Shown here: piece by piece, positions 7,990 to 17,747 of the stretch
Numbering within the stretch: the stretch's first letter is position 1
Layout: each line of letters begins with the position of its first letter
Assembly (NCBI RefSeq): GCF_002006995.1
Contig: NZ_MRUL01000011.1
Span: 1-64,000, forward strand
DNA: 64,000 nt
Source: Izhakiella australiensis
Lineage (GTDB): Bacteria; Pseudomonadota; Gammaproteobacteria; Enterobacterales; Enterobacteriaceae
Direction of reading: 5' to 3'
Program-made: the position numbers and the translations under genes
Notes under the pieces: generated by a model
Databases searched by the model: none
The model's input: only the letters and a program-made list of their open reading frames with translations
What the model was told of the DNA's origin: nothing

Positions 7990-8613
7990 TCAGGGGGGCT
8001 GGTGAGATAATGCCTGTCTGGCCGCGTCAAATCGCCCGCGAATATGATAGCTCAATGGCTGACTCTCATCGCCGCTGCGCCAGTCTTCTAACGCGATGCG
8101 CAGGATAGTGACCGCAAACCCGGCCTGCAGCTGTAGGATCGGGCGCTGCGATGGCTCTGGCCAGAGCTGGTACATCGCCTGCACCAGGGTTTCTTCCATG
8201 CGCACCAGCTGCGCTTCTTTGTGTAATTGCAGGGCGCGGGTAGAGCGCAGGATGCGATCGGCGGCTTTTGAGTGCGGCGTTTCGTAGCGGGTGGATAGAC
8301 GACAAAAGCAGTCACAGGCTGCGACTAACGGGGCCTGTTCCGGGCCCTGTTGCAGAAATTCCTGTTGCAGGCTGCTGCTAAAGCCGCTGCCCTGGTGGGC
8401 AAGCAGCACCTCTTCTTTGCTGCGGAAGTAATGAAAAAAAGTGCGGCGGGAGATGCCCGCCGCGTCAGCGATTTGATCGAGCGTCGTGGTCTCATAACCC
8501 TGCTGCAAAAAAAGGTTCAGACCGGCATCAGCGATGCGGGTCAGGGTTGCGCGGCGCTTTTGCTGGCGATGGCCGGTGGCGTCGGCGCCACCGCTTTCCG
8601 GGGTGTGGTTCAT
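7990..8613 (-). CDS. TetR-family repressor
   Basis: About 207 residues with an N-terminal TetR helix-turn-helix (LFLQQGYETTTLDQIADAAG, then RRTFFHYFRSKEEVL). The start at 8613 (MNHTPES) is favoured: earlier in-frame starts have no ribosome site, and the one at 8673 lies inside an operator palindrome. The gene is divergent from the SDR at 8689, with a perfect 27-bp palindrome between them. It most likely represses itself and that SDR until a ligand binds its C-terminal pocket. Ligand unknown. Confidence 0.9.
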   Translation of the reverse strand: MNHTPESGGADATGHRQQKRRATLTRIADAGLNLFLQQGYETTTLDQIADAAGISRRTFFHYFRSKEEVLLAHQGSGFSSSLQQEFLQQGPEQAPLVAACDCFCRLSTRYETPHSKAADRILRSTRALQLHKEAQLVRMEETLVQAMYQLWPEPSQRPILQLQAGFAVTILRIALEDWRSGDESQPLSYHIRGRFDAARQALSHQPP

Positions 8614-8652
8614 ATCTGACTCATTTGACAACCGTACTGCGGCCATGCTAAT

Positions 8653-8679
8653 AAATTTTTGCACTAAGTGCAAAAATTT
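8653..8679. promoter_or_regulatory. Perfect palindromic operator between tetR-type gene and SDR
   Basis: Arms AAATTTTTGCACT (8653-8665) and AGTGCAAAAATTT (8667-8679) are exact reverse complements around a single central base. It sits 9 bases before the SDR start and about 40 bases from the TetR start, so it can control both directions. Size and symmetry are typical of TetR-family operators. Confidence 0.8.
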
Positions 8680-8688
8680 GGAGGCGTT

Positions 8689-9582
8689 ATGGCTGAGCAG
8701 AAAGTCTGGTTTATCACCGGGGTATCACGAGGTTTTGGCAGAATATGGGCCCAGGCCGCACTGGCGCGGGGCGACAGGGTTGTGGCGACGGCGCGACGGC
8801 GCGAGGATTTACAGGATCTGGCGCAGGCGTATGGTGAATTGGTACTGACGCTGGCGCTTGACGTTACCGACCACGAGGCGGTACTGGCGACGGTGCGCCG
8901 TGGCGCGGCGCATTTTGGGCGGCTTGATGTGATAGTCAGCAGCGCCGGATATGGTTATATGGGCGCCGTCGAAGAGCTGGACGTTGACCAGGTGCGGGCC
9001 AATTTTGAAACCAACGTACTGGGAACCCTGGCGGTTATCCAGGCGGCGCTACCGGTGCTTAAAGCCCAGGGTAGCGGCCATATTATTACCGTTTCCAGCG
9101 TTGGTGGCGTGCTGAGCTTTCCTACCGGCGGCGCCTATACGGCATCGAAATTCGCTATCGAAGCGCTGAGCGAGGCGCTGGCCGGTGAAGTCGCCTCGTT
9201 TGGCATCAGGGTCACTATCCTGGAGCCGGGCTCTTATGCCACGGGTTTTGGTGCATCTACCCGTATGGCAGCGCAAATCGCAGAATATAACCCGGTGCGT
9301 CAGGCGGTACGGGCCGGCTTCAGGCCCGAGCAGGTGGGCGATCCGCATGCCACCGCAGAGGTTCTGCTGACTCTGGTGGATGCTGAACAGCCGCCGCTAC
9401 GGCTGGTGCTGGGCGCGACGACCATACCGATGTTTTTGAACAGGCTTATCAGCAGCGCCTTGCGCTGTGGAAAGCATGGGAGCCTCTGGCGGTGCAGGCT
9501 CAGGGCTAAGATGGGCTACTGGCTGGCTTACAACCCCGGCCACATGCCGCCGTCCAGTCGCAGGTTGGCGCCGGTAATATAG
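8689..9582 (+). CDS. SDR oxidoreductase with a 3' frameshift
   Basis: NAD(P)-dependent dehydrogenase with the cofactor motif TGVSRGFG, SSAGYG, catalytic Ser in VSSVGG and YTASK. GGAGG lies at 8680-8684 before the ATG. The C-terminus is odd. After ...LVLGATTIP the open frame becomes basic and runs into the convergent neighbour. One base earlier, the other frame reads DVFEQAYQQRLALWKAWEPL and stops at 9507-9509, an ending typical of this SDR subgroup. A single missing base near 9429 explains this, giving 297 instead of about 273 residues. It may be a real mutation or a sequence error. The core enzyme is intact. Confidence 0.85.
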   Translation: MAEQKVWFITGVSRGFGRIWAQAALARGDRVVATARRREDLQDLAQAYGELVLTLALDVTDHEAVLATVRRGAAHFGRLDVIVSSAGYGYMGAVEELDVDQVRANFETNVLGTLAVIQAALPVLKAQGSGHIITVSSVGGVLSFPTGGAYTASKFAIEALSEALAGEVASFGIRVTILEPGSYATGFGASTRMAAQIAEYNPVRQAVRAGFRPEQVGDPHATAEVLLTLVDAEQPPLRLVLGATTIPMFLNRLISSALRCGKHGSLWRCRLRAKMGYWLAYNPGHMPPSSRRLAPVI

Positions 9583-10337
9583 CCAGCGCGCGGGCTGACC
9601 AAAAAGGCTACGGCGTCGGCGATCTCTTCAAGGGTGCCGACGCGCGCCATCGGTACCTGAGCGAACAGCGGCAGCGCTACCGATTCAACCGTCTGCCAGC
9701 TGGCATCTGCGGCCACACCATGCCCGCTCGCCGCCTGGCGAAATGCGCTATCAAGCGCTGCGCTGTGAATGGTTCCCGGCGAGATGCTGTTTGCCGTAAT
9801 CCCCCCGGTCGCCACCGCTTTCGCCAGCGAGGCGGTCATGGCTAGCATCGCTGCTTTGGCGGCGGCGTAGTCTGCGCGTGCGGCTGGCGGCATCAGCGCG
9901 GCGAGGCTGGAAATATTCACCACCCGTCCCCAACCGGCCTGGCGCATCGCGGGCAGCAGGCGCCGGGTGACGCGCACGGCAGCCAGCACGTTTTTATCAT
10001 AACCGCTGGCCCAGGCTTCGGCTTGGGTCGTGGTCCAGTCCTGCGCGCTGCCGGAACCGCCAGCGTTGTTAATCACGATCTCTACCGGGCCGGCTTGCGC
10101 AACGGCATCATCGACCATGCGTTGTACTGCGGCGTCATCGGTCAGATCGCCGGTGACGACAAAGGCGCTGCCGCCCTGGGCAATAATTGCCTGCGCCACT
10201 TCTTCGGCTCTGGCCCGGCTGCGGCCATGGACGATGACGCTAGCGCCTTCGCGCGCTAACCCGTGGGCAATACCTTCACCGATGCCTTTGCTGCTGCCGG
10301 TGACCAGCGCAACCTTGCCAGCAAGCTGTAGATCCAT
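9528..10337 (-). CDS. FabG-like SDR oxidoreductase
   Basis: 269-residue NAD(P)-dependent reductase with TGSSKGIG cofactor loop, NNAGGSG, catalytic Ser in NISSLAA and YAAAK. The C-terminal MARVGTLEEIADAVAFLVSP...GANLRLDGG is the standard FabG-type ending. It is divergent from an HxlR-type regulator at 10385, its likely controller. Its 3' end overlaps the frameshifted extension of the converging SDR; with that frameshift repaired the two genes would be separated by about 18 bases. Substrate unknown. Confidence 0.9.
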   Translation of the reverse strand: MDLQLAGKVALVTGSSKGIGEGIAHGLAREGASVIVHGRSRARAEEVAQAIIAQGGSAFVVTGDLTDDAAVQRMVDDAVAQAGPVEIVINNAGGSGSAQDWTTTQAEAWASGYDKNVLAAVRVTRRLLPAMRQAGWGRVVNISSLAALMPPAARADYAAAKAAMLAMTASLAKAVATGGITANSISPGTIHSAALDSAFRQAASGHGVAADASWQTVESVALPLFAQVPMARVGTLEEIADAVAFLVSPRAGYITGANLRLDGGMWPGL

Positions 10338-10384
10338 GGTGTTGTTCCTGTGTTAGGGTAGAGGGTCGATTAGAGGGCAGCCCG

Positions 10385-10768
10385 ATGAATGAGTCAATTA
10401 CGCACCTAAAAGTGCCTGTGGCGGATGACGAGCGCCGCGTTTGCCTGGGGCCGGATGGCTCAATGGCGCATGTGAGTAGGATAATGCGCATGCTGAGCGG
10501 ACGCTGGAAGCTGCCGCTGCTGTTTCGCCTGTTTGCCGCGCCGACCTTGCGCAGCTCGCAGTTATTACGCGATATGCCGGGCATCTCGCAAAAGGTGTTG
10601 ACCCAGCACCTGCGGGAGCTGGAGCGCGACGGTCTGTTGTTGCGGCGGGATTTTGCCGAGCAGCCGCCGCGCGTAGAGTATCAGCTCACCCAGGCGGGGC
10701 GCGAGCTGATGCCGGTGCTGGTCGCGCTAAGGGAGTTTTCCCGCAGCCACCCACAGGCTAAGGGCTGA
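10385..10768 (+). CDS. HxlR-family winged-helix regulator
   Basis: 127-residue DNA-binding protein of the HxlR (MarR-like) family. The signature MLSGRWKLPLLFRLF...LRSSQLLRDMPGISQKVLTQHLRELERDGL spans residues about 35-90, followed by the wing and VEYQLTQAGREL. A Cys at residue 19 lies in the N-terminal region where redox- or aldehyde-sensing members carry a reactive Cys, but that role is only a guess here. It is divergent from the FabG-like SDR with a 47-base gap holding both promoters. Confidence 0.9.
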   Translation: MNESITHLKVPVADDERRVCLGPDGSMAHVSRIMRMLSGRWKLPLLFRLFAAPTLRSSQLLRDMPGISQKVLTQHLRELERDGLLLRRDFAEQPPRVEYQLTQAGRELMPVLVALREFSRSHPQAKG

Positions 10769-10782
10769 GCAACGGCGGTCCC

Positions 10783-11166
10783 TTAGCCCTGGTCTTTGGC
10801 CATCAGCTGCTGGCCTTGTTTAATCGCATCCTCTTCGCTGGCGGCGAATAAGATCGGGTAGCCAAAGGCTTTGCTGGCGGTTAGCGCTGCCGCTCTGGCC
10901 GCCGCCGGAATGGGTTTGTCATTTTCCAGCACGATCATGCCACGGCACAGCTGGCGCATTTGCTGCTTGATTTGCTTAAAGAATTCAACGCGCTTTTTAC
11001 GATCTTCTTTAGTTTCATTGCGATGGTCATCTTCAGAATGGTCGGTGACCAGAACAAACGGTTGGTTTTCGCCCAGTAGCTGCTGAAACTGCTCTTCCAG
11101 CGGCGTATCGCTCTCAACGTGGGCCCGTACGAGCAAAACGGGTGCATAGGTTTTATCTATCAGCAT
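10783..11166 (-). CDS. Conserved hypothetical protein
   Basis: 127 residues from the ATG at 11166 (MLIDKTYAPVLLVRAH), chosen because AGGA stands about 7 bases upstream; the longer open frame to 11307 has no support. I do not recognise the family. The middle is strongly charged (DHSEDDHRNETKEDRKKR), followed by a helix and FGYPILFAASEEDA. The segments PVLLVRAHV, PFVLVTDH and GMIVLEND look like alternating beta strands and helices of a small cytosolic alpha/beta protein. It sits between hxlR and mgtE with no clear operon partner. No function assigned. Confidence 0.6.
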   Translation of the reverse strand: MLIDKTYAPVLLVRAHVESDTPLEEQFQQLLGENQPFVLVTDHSEDDHRNETKEDRKKRVEFFKQIKQQMRQLCRGMIVLENDKPIPAAARAAALTASKAFGYPILFAASEEDAIKQGQQLMAKDQG

Positions 11167-11345
11167 ATTTTTTCCTGGCTGGATTGGCTGCTCGGATAAT
11201 CGCGCCGGCCTTATCAACTGAGCCGCGCGGGGACGCTTTGCAGCATGCCACGAGCGATACAGCCTGCGCTTACTGTTAGCCGCCAGGATCACGTACAACG
11301 CCGCCATTTTTCAGGCGGCGCGGGGGAAATGGGTCAAAGACGCCC

Positions 11346-12779
11346 TTAGTGGGGGAGTAAAAAAACCGTCGCCAGGCCGAGGAAAATAAAAAAGCCGCCG
11401 GTATCGGTCAGCGCGGTAATTAGCACGCTGGAGCCAACGGCCGGATCGCGCTTCAGCCTGGTCATAACCAGCGGGATAGTAACGCCCATCAGCGCGGCCA
11501 GCAGCAGATTCAGCACCATCGCCAGCATCATTACGCCGCCCAGCGCCGCATTGTCGTACATCGCCCAGGTAATGCCGCCCATAATACCGCCCCACACCAG
11601 GCCGTTAATCGCCGCGACGCCCAGCTCGCGCATAAACAGAAACGAAAAGTTGCCCGACTCGACCTGATGCAGCGCGAGGGCGCGGACGATCATGGTGATG
11701 GTCTGGTTACCGGTATTGCCGCCGATACCGGCAACGATTGGCATCAGCGTTGCCAGCGCGACCAGCTCGGAAATGGTGCCTTCAAACAGGCCGATGACCC
11801 GTGAAGCAATAAACGCGGTGCAGAGATTGATAGCCAGCCAGGTCCAGCGAGTGCGCACGGCCTTTTGTACCGGGGCAAACACATCCTCGCCGGGGCTGAC
11901 GCCGCCCATTTTACGAATATTACTGTCGCTTTCCTGATTAACGATATCGAAAACGTCTTCAATGGTTACCCGGCCGACCAGCTTACCCTGATCGTCGATA
12001 ACCGCAGCGGAAATCAGGTTGTAACGTTCAAAGGCCCCGGCGGCGTCTTCGGCTTTATCCTGCATATGAAAGGTGGTGGGATCGCCGTTCATCACCTGCG
12101 CAACCGCCATTTCCGGCGCGTTAAGCAAGATATCGGTCAGCGCCAGTTCGCCGCGTAAGTGATTCTCGCCGTCGGTGATAAACAGCTTATCGGTTCCCTC
12201 CGGAATTGTTTTTCGCTGGCGCAGAAAGCGTTGAACCGTTGCCAGACTGATATCCGCTGGCAGGGTTATAAGATTAAAATCCATGATGCGTCCGACGCGG
12301 TCACGGTCGAAGTGCATCATTTCTACCACGCGCTGGCGCAGATGTGGCTCCAGCGAGGTCAGCAAGCGACGGGTCAGATCGCCCGGCAGCGCGTTAGCCA
12401 GCCAGGCCTGATCGTCAATATCAAGCGGCGCCATAGCCTGCAGGATATCGGTGACGCTCATGCCTTCAATCAGGCTTTGCCACACCGTTTCGGCCGCTTC
12501 CAGCATGACCAGCCCGCGACGGCCATTGTCTATCAGGCTCCACAGCGCCAGGCGCCGTTCTTCCGGCAGTGACTCCAGCATATCGGCCAGGTCGGCAACG
12601 TGAAGCTGGGCTGCTTTTTGTTTAATTTCCCAGACTTCATGCTGCACGGCGTCGGGCAGCGGCGTTTGACGCTGCTGATAGTTTACCAACGCCTCCACCA
12701 GGTCCTCATGCTGGAGCAAGAGCGTCAGAATACGGTGGCGGCTGTCAGCCAACTGCTGAGAATGGTGCGTGGCAGACAT
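11346..12779 (-). CDS. mgtE: Magnesium transporter MgtE
   Basis: 477-residue Mg2+ channel/transporter of the inner membrane. Domain order is as in the family: N-terminal superhelical MgtE_N domain (about 35-140), two CBS domains that sense cytosolic Mg2+ (about 145-265), a plug helix and five membrane helices (about 290-475). The pore signature PIVAGIGGNTGNQ is present. The start ATG at 12779 opens MSATHHSQQ. E. coli K-12 lacks this gene, but many Enterobacterales carry it. It stands alone between an unknown gene and yfgG. Confidence 0.95.
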   Translation of the reverse strand: MSATHHSQQLADSRHRILTLLLQHEDLVEALVNYQQRQTPLPDAVQHEVWEIKQKAAQLHVADLADMLESLPEERRLALWSLIDNGRRGLVMLEAAETVWQSLIEGMSVTDILQAMAPLDIDDQAWLANALPGDLTRRLLTSLEPHLRQRVVEMMHFDRDRVGRIMDFNLITLPADISLATVQRFLRQRKTIPEGTDKLFITDGENHLRGELALTDILLNAPEMAVAQVMNGDPTTFHMQDKAEDAAGAFERYNLISAAVIDDQGKLVGRVTIEDVFDIVNQESDSNIRKMGGVSPGEDVFAPVQKAVRTRWTWLAINLCTAFIASRVIGLFEGTISELVALATLMPIVAGIGGNTGNQTITMIVRALALHQVESGNFSFLFMRELGVAAINGLVWGGIMGGITWAMYDNAALGGVMMLAMVLNLLLAALMGVTIPLVMTRLKRDPAVGSSVLITALTDTGGFFIFLGLATVFLLPH

Positions 12780-12911
12780 GTTTAATCCCTTGCGCCTGAA
12801 ATTAAGACAAATTAATTACGCAAGCGTAGCGTGAAAGCGTTATGCCGGGCAATAAAATGTTAATCCATCGTTGGCATGCAGAAATTGACTTCAGCCAGGG
12901 GGGTATTGAGT

Positions 12912-13118
12912 TTAGTCGTCGTTATTAACTTTCACTGTGACAGGGGCGGCAGGCGCGCTGACTTCCAGCTGTTTTTGCTGGTGATGAGAGATGGCACCGG
13001 GAATAACGAAAACAAGGCGGCCGATAAGGATGATAAAACTGATCAGCAAAACGATACGGGTCATTAAGCTCGATTTACGGCGCTGACGACGATGATAGGG
13101 GGTTGTGGCGCTGTCCAC
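12912..13118 (-). CDS. yfgG: YfgG-family small membrane protein
   Basis: 68-residue protein with a basic N-terminus (YHRRQRRKSSLM), one membrane helix (TRIVLLISFIILIGRLVFVI) and a short polar tail. The core TRIVLLISFI is shared with E. coli YfgG, which is also found near ppk-ppx. A GTG start at 13118 is chosen because AGGA lies about 9 bases upstream and this gives the family length. The longer open frame to 13187 has no ribosome site. The function is poorly known. Confidence 0.75.
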   Translation of the reverse strand: MDSATTPYHRRQRRKSSLMTRIVLLISFIILIGRLVFVIPGAISHHQQKQLEVSAPAAPVTVKVNNDD

Positions 13119-13269
13119 GCAAAGAGTCCTGTATTGTACCCGACTGGGCGACAGGCCAATTAAGTCACAACCTGGGGTTAGGGTCAATGGACATTTTGCA
13201 CAAAAAATAGCTAATTTTTACAATTGAAAGTGATGACGGCTGATAAATAAAGCGCTTTATGGTTATAAC

Positions 13270-13303
13270 CCATTGCCTGCTGAGTAAATTCCGCAGGCAA
13301 TGG
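13270..13303. terminator. Hairpin downstream of the tehB-like gene
   Basis: CCATTGCCTGC (13270-13280) and GCAGGCAATGG (13293-13303) pair perfectly around a 12-base loop, 27 bases past the stop of the leftward methyltransferase gene. No T-run follows, so it may act as an RNA stabiliser rather than an intrinsic terminator. The rest of 13119-13329 holds no gene. Confidence 0.4.
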
Positions 13304-13329
13304 CCGTTAAAGATGCCAGTTAACAGACG

Positions 13330-13938
13330 CTAATCTTTTACGTAAGTTTTTTGCGCCAGCAGGGTAGCGAAGCGCTGGGAAATGCGCTGGCCGTTTTCGT
13401 CGGTGCGATGCAGCTGACCCACGTTTTCGTTGTATTTCACAATATGCCAGTTGCGATAGTAATGACTCAGCTCACCCGATTTAAAGGCGAAGGGAAAATC
13501 AGCCTGGCTTGGATAGTCGGGCGTGTCCATTGCGGCGACGAGCAGGTTATAGCCGTCTTTGGCCGTTGAAGCCTGCATGTCGGCGATAAGCTGGGGAATG
13601 GTCGCCGGCTGTAAGAACATCATGACTACCGTTGACAGAATAAAGTCCCAGCTGCCGTTAAAGCGATGATTATTCAAATCCACCCTCTGAGTTTCAATAC
13701 CGCAGAGCTGCTCGGCTTCAATTATCCGGTTGAGATTTTCCAGACTGCGCGGGTTACGGTCCCACGCCGTTACCTCAAAACCTTTGAGATTAAGCATCAG
13801 CGCGTTGCGGCCGTTGCCGCAGCCTAAATCAAGGGCTTTGCCGCCGGAAAGCGCAGGGAACGCGGCGAGCACTTCTGAATGGGTCGCCGTAAGCTGGTAT
13901 TTCTGTGTAAAGTAATTATCCGGTAGTACGGGTTTCAT
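13330..13938 (-). CDS. tehB: Tellurite resistance methyltransferase TehB
   Basis: 202-residue SAM-dependent methyltransferase of the TehB family. The SAM-binding motif [13 protein letters not shown] is at about residues 35-47, with an acidic AWDRNP end of strand 2 and a TVVMMFL motif. In E. coli, TehB detoxifies tellurite and related oxyanions together with the membrane protein TehA. No tehA is seen here, so it acts alone or on another substrate. Start [10 protein letters not shown] at 13938. It lies 46 bases past ppx in the same orientation and could be read through from it. Confidence 0.88.
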   Translation of the reverse strand: MKPVLPDNYFTQKYQLTATHSEVLAAFPALSGGKALDLGCGNGRNALMLNLKGFEVTAWDRNPRSLENLNRIIEAEQLCGIETQRVDLNNHRFNGSWDFILSTVVMMFLQPATIPQLIADMQASTAKDGYNLLVAAMDTPDYPSQADFPFAFKSGELSHYYRNWHIVKYNENVGQLHRTDENGQRISQRFATLLAQKTYVKD

Positions 13939-13984
13939 ATTTATTAGCCTGGTTGAGGCGACTGACGCCGCCCGTTCAGATTTA

Positions 13985-15517
13985 TTAGCCCTGGCTTTCT
14001 TCCTGAATTGTCAGGTTCCAGCCAGTTACTTCCTGCCAGTAGCTTTGCTCTCTTTCCAGATCGAGCTGCACCAGATTGTTCTGGCTAAAGAAATCCTGCG
14101 GAAAGGTCAGCGTCCAGTGGCCGTCATCGGTTTTCAGCTTCAGCAAGGCTGGTACTGATGTCGCCTGACGCTGATTGTTCAGCAGGGTACCCAGCCGCAG
14201 CAGGAAAATCAGCGGCAGGATCTGGCGTTTTTTAAATAGCGTGAAGCGCGGCAGCTCATCAACCTTAATTGCCTTACGGTGGAAGCGCACCAGGGTTGAC
14301 AGTAGCATCTGCTGATCCTGGTTGAAGCCGGGCAGGTCAGTATATTGCAGGATATAGGCAGAATGGCGCTGCATGCCGCTGTGGTTAATGGTCAAGCCAA
14401 CTTCGTGCAGCATTGCGGCCCATTTTAGCAGCGCTTCCAGCTGCGGATCGGCCTGCTTATTATTTTGCTCGCGCCACTGCGCGTACAGCTCGGTAGTGGT
14501 ATTCAGTACCCGACGCGCCTGATCGCTGTCGATATTGTAATTGTTGGCCAGGCTTTGCGCCGTGCGGCTGCGAATATCCCGATGGCGGAAGCGTCCCTCC
14601 ATCTCATATAGCACCCCCTCGCGCAGCGCGCCGTCCGACAGGCGCAGCTCTTTGATCGCCAGCGTGTCAACAATGCCGCACAGAATAGCCAGGCCCGGCA
14701 CGAACACCGTTTTACGTTCATCGGAAAGCCCCGGCAGGTCAAGTTCGTCGAAGCTTTTATACTGCAATACAAGGGCGCTCAGCTTTTCCAGACGCTCCGG
14801 GGTGATGGTTTTCTCTTTCTCATCCATGGCGACCAGCACTTCGCAAACGGCCTTAATCGTGCCAGATGCGCCCATCGCATATTCCCAGCCGAGTCGACGG
14901 TACTGCCATGAGAGCGGCTCCAGCTTTTGCGCGGCCGCCAGCCGGGCGCGGCGAAAGTTCTCTTTATTGATGACGCTGCCGGGGAAGTAGAGATGGGCAA
15001 AGCTGACGCAGCCCATGCGGCGGCTCTCCACCAGGCGCGGCTCAAAGTTTTCCCCGATCACCAGCTCGGTGGAGCCGCCGCCGATATCGATGACCAGCTT
15101 GCGGCCTTTTTCCGGCTGCGTATGCTCAACGCCCATAAAAATCAGGCGCGCTTCTTCATTGCCGGAGATAACTTCGATGGGAAAGTTGATGACCTCCGCT
15201 GCGCGCTGCAGGAAAACGTCAGCGTTTTTTGCCTGACGCAGCGAATGGGTGCCAACGATGGTGACGTTGCCGGGGCTGAATCCCTGCAACCTTTCAGCGA
15301 ATAACGCTAGGCAAGACAGCCCGCGCTGTATCGCTTCTTCGCTGAGGTTATTATCCGCATCCAGGCCATCGGCCAGATGCACGCGCTGCTTGAGCTTGCC
15401 CAGCACCTGCATCGCGCCGTCAACCACGCGGGCAATGACCATATGGAAACTGTTTGATCCCAGGTCTACCGCCGCGAACTCCTGCGGTTTTGGGGTGTTT
15501 TTATGAGAAACTGGCAT
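13985..15517 (-). CDS. ppx: Exopolyphosphatase Ppx
   Basis: 510-residue enzyme that removes terminal phosphate from long polyphosphate chains and, in the GppA/Ppx family, can act on pppGpp. The ASKHA-fold signatures are clear: [16 protein letters not shown] (about residues 15-30), [11 protein letters not shown] and [12 protein letters not shown] (about 145). The C-terminal HD-type domain includes HSAYILQ and [10 protein letters not shown]. It closely matches E. coli Ppx along its length. It starts 3 bases after ppk stops, so the two form an operon with synthesis and breakdown of polyphosphate coupled. Confidence 0.97.
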   Translation of the reverse strand: MPVSHKNTPKPQEFAAVDLGSNSFHMVIARVVDGAMQVLGKLKQRVHLADGLDADNNLSEEAIQRGLSCLALFAERLQGFSPGNVTIVGTHSLRQAKNADVFLQRAAEVINFPIEVISGNEEARLIFMGVEHTQPEKGRKLVIDIGGGSTELVIGENFEPRLVESRRMGCVSFAHLYFPGSVINKENFRRARLAAAQKLEPLSWQYRRLGWEYAMGASGTIKAVCEVLVAMDEKEKTITPERLEKLSALVLQYKSFDELDLPGLSDERKTVFVPGLAILCGIVDTLAIKELRLSDGALREGVLYEMEGRFRHRDIRSRTAQSLANNYNIDSDQARRVLNTTTELYAQWREQNNKQADPQLEALLKWAAMLHEVGLTINHSGMQRHSAYILQYTDLPGFNQDQQMLLSTLVRFHRKAIKVDELPRFTLFKKRQILPLIFLLRLGTLLNNQRQATSVPALLKLKTDDGHWTLTFPQDFFSQNNLVQLDLEREQSYWQEVTGWNLTIQEESQG

Positions 15518-15520
15518 AGG

Positions 15521-17587
15521 TTAGTCAGATTGCTCCAAAGATTTTAGATACGCGTAAATGGACATCTGTGCGCGGACTTTACGGCGGTTGCCGCGCGACA
15601 CATAGCTGTTGCTGAGTTCTTTATCCATGTTGCGGGCTTTAACGGTATCGCTGAATAAGATGTTCATAATGTCCACCACGCGCTGCTTCAGGGTCGCGTC
15701 GAGCAGCGGCACGGCGACTTCGATACGAAAATCAATGTTGCGCGTCATCCAGTCAGCGGAGGATAAATACACTTTTTTATCGCCGCCGTTTTCAAAAATA
15801 TAGACCCTGTCGTGCTCAAGGAAGCGATCGACGATACTTATCACACGGATATTATCGCTGATGCCCGGCAGTTGCGGTATGAGCGAACACATGCCGCGCA
15901 CCAGCAAATTCACCGGGACGCCGACGCTGGAAGCCGCGTACAGCCGATCTACCAGCCCGCCGTCCACCAGGTTATTCACCTTGAGCATAATGCCGCCCGG
16001 CAGTCCCTGCTGCACGTTGGCGATTTCATTATCAATCAGCTTATAGAGCCGATCGCGTGAATTCTGCGGTGACACCAGCAGGTACTCGAAATCCACCGGG
16101 CGATAGGGGTTTTCAATAAAGTTAAACACCCGGCGAACTTCATTGGTGATGCGAGCATCCGCCGTCAGCAGCGAGTAGTCAGTGTAAATTCGCGCGGTTT
16201 TTTCATTGAAGTTACCGGTGCCGATGTGGGCATATCTTACAACCTGCTCACCCTCACGGCGGCTGATCAGGAACAATTTTGCATGGATTTTCAGCCCGGG
16301 GGCCGAAAAAATAACGTGTACGCCGGCGGCCGTCAGGCGCTTGGCCCACAAAATATTGGCTTCTTCATCAAAACGCGCTTGCAGTTCGACGACCACGGTA
16401 ACCTTTTTACCGTTCCAGGCGGCATGCATCATGGCGTCCATAATGCGCGAATCTTTCGCCACCCGGTAAATATTGATTTTTATCGACAATACGCTGGGGT
16501 CGAAGGACGCCTGGCGCAGCCATTCCAGTACATGTTCGAAGGTATGGTACGGGTAATACAGCAGCACGTCGCGCTGGCGAATAGCGTCAAAACCGTTGCG
16601 GAACTGGCCGAAATAGAGATGACGCAACGGCTGCTGCGGCCGGTTTACCAGATTGGCTTTACCGACGTTAGGGAAGCTGATGAAGTCTTTAAAGTTATGA
16701 TAGCGCCCGCCAGGCACCACCGAATCATAGTTATCGATCCCCAGCTTTTTACATAATAGCTCTACCAGTCCATCGGGCATATCGCGTTGATAAACAAAGC
16801 GCACCGGTTCTGCGGTCAGACGCTGTTTCAGGCTGGAGGACATCAGCTCCATCAGGCTCGATTCCATTTCCGTGACCAGGTCGTACTCGGCGTCGCGGGT
16901 CATCTTCATCGAATAGGTATTGAGCTCGTCGTAGTCAAAAAAGCCGCTAAATATTTCATTCAGACAGAAGCGCAGAATATTATCCAGCAGGATCATCGGC
17001 TTCCGGCGGCGCGGCGTTTCAGGCGGCAGATTAATAAAGCGCGGCACCTTATCGGCGGGGATCTCCAGCAGGGCATAGCGCACGGCCTCACCCTGAATAA
17101 TTTCCACCACCAGATAGGTGTAATCATCTTTAAGGAATTCGATCAGATCGGTGTCACTATTAATCAATATTGGCGTGATATGCTGGCGCAGCTCCTGACG
17201 GAAGTAGTCACGCAGCCAGCTTTGCTGATTGGGTGACAGCTGGCGCTCATTGATCAGGAAAATCTGATTACGCGCCATCTCCAGCAGCAGTTCATTATAC
17301 AGCCCGTCGAATTCCTGCTCGGCTTTTAACACTCTGGCCTGGATTTTATTCAGCAGGTGGCGCAGTGAATTAGGGGTACCGGAACCCTGCTCCTCGCCAA
17401 TCAGAATGCGGCGTTTTAAATCTGAGAAGCGGACTTTATAGAACTCTTCAAGGTTATTGGAGTAGATACCTAAGAAACGCATCCGCTCAATCAGCGGATT
17501 ATTTTTATCTGCCGCTTCCTGCAAAACGCGTTCATTGAAGGATAACCAGCTTAACTCTTTTTCTATATATAGCTTTTCCTGACCCAT
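15521..17587 (-). CDS. ppk: Polyphosphate kinase Ppk1
   Basis: 688-residue membrane-associated enzyme that polymerises ATP gamma-phosphate into polyphosphate. The start at 17587 ([15 protein letters not shown]) matches E. coli PPK and has GGAG upstream; earlier in-frame starts are unlikely. The phosphohistidine motif [13 protein letters not shown] sits at about residue 435, and the second catalytic His lies in [13 protein letters not shown] (about 590). It heads the ppk-ppx operon and is divergent from pstC at 17748, so the 160-base gap between them holds both promoters. Confidence 0.97.
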   Translation of the reverse strand: MGQEKLYIEKELSWLSFNERVLQEAADKNNPLIERMRFLGIYSNNLEEFYKVRFSDLKRRILIGEEQGSGTPNSLRHLLNKIQARVLKAEQEFDGLYNELLLEMARNQIFLINERQLSPNQQSWLRDYFRQELRQHITPILINSDTDLIEFLKDDYTYLVVEIIQGEAVRYALLEIPADKVPRFINLPPETPRRRKPMILLDNILRFCLNEIFSGFFDYDELNTYSMKMTRDAEYDLVTEMESSLMELMSSSLKQRLTAEPVRFVYQRDMPDGLVELLCKKLGIDNYDSVVPGGRYHNFKDFISFPNVGKANLVNRPQQPLRHLYFGQFRNGFDAIRQRDVLLYYPYHTFEHVLEWLRQASFDPSVLSIKINIYRVAKDSRIMDAMMHAAWNGKKVTVVVELQARFDEEANILWAKRLTAAGVHVIFSAPGLKIHAKLFLISRREGEQVVRYAHIGTGNFNEKTARIYTDYSLLTADARITNEVRRVFNFIENPYRPVDFEYLLVSPQNSRDRLYKLIDNEIANVQQGLPGGIMLKVNNLVDGGLVDRLYAASSVGVPVNLLVRGMCSLIPQLPGISDNIRVISIVDRFLEHDRVYIFENGGDKKVYLSSADWMTRNIDFRIEVAVPLLDATLKQRVVDIMNILFSDTVKARNMDKELSNSYVSRGNRRKVRAQMSIYAYLKSLEQSD

Positions 17588-17747
17588 TATTACTCCGTAG
17601 TCGCGATTCAGGAGGAAGGTATCCAGTATCACGTTTCATTATGGCGAGAGTATGGCAATAAAGTCCAACGGCAGTGAATGAATATTGTCTTACCAAACAC
17701 ATACGGGCAACATAGCGTGTCATCTTCATCAGGAAATACCGATAATC

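Noticed and set aside
17640-17747. PHO box before pstC
   Set aside because: Only a single half-site (GTGTCAT at about 17717) is seen; the second half at the required spacing does not match, so PhoB control cannot be claimed.
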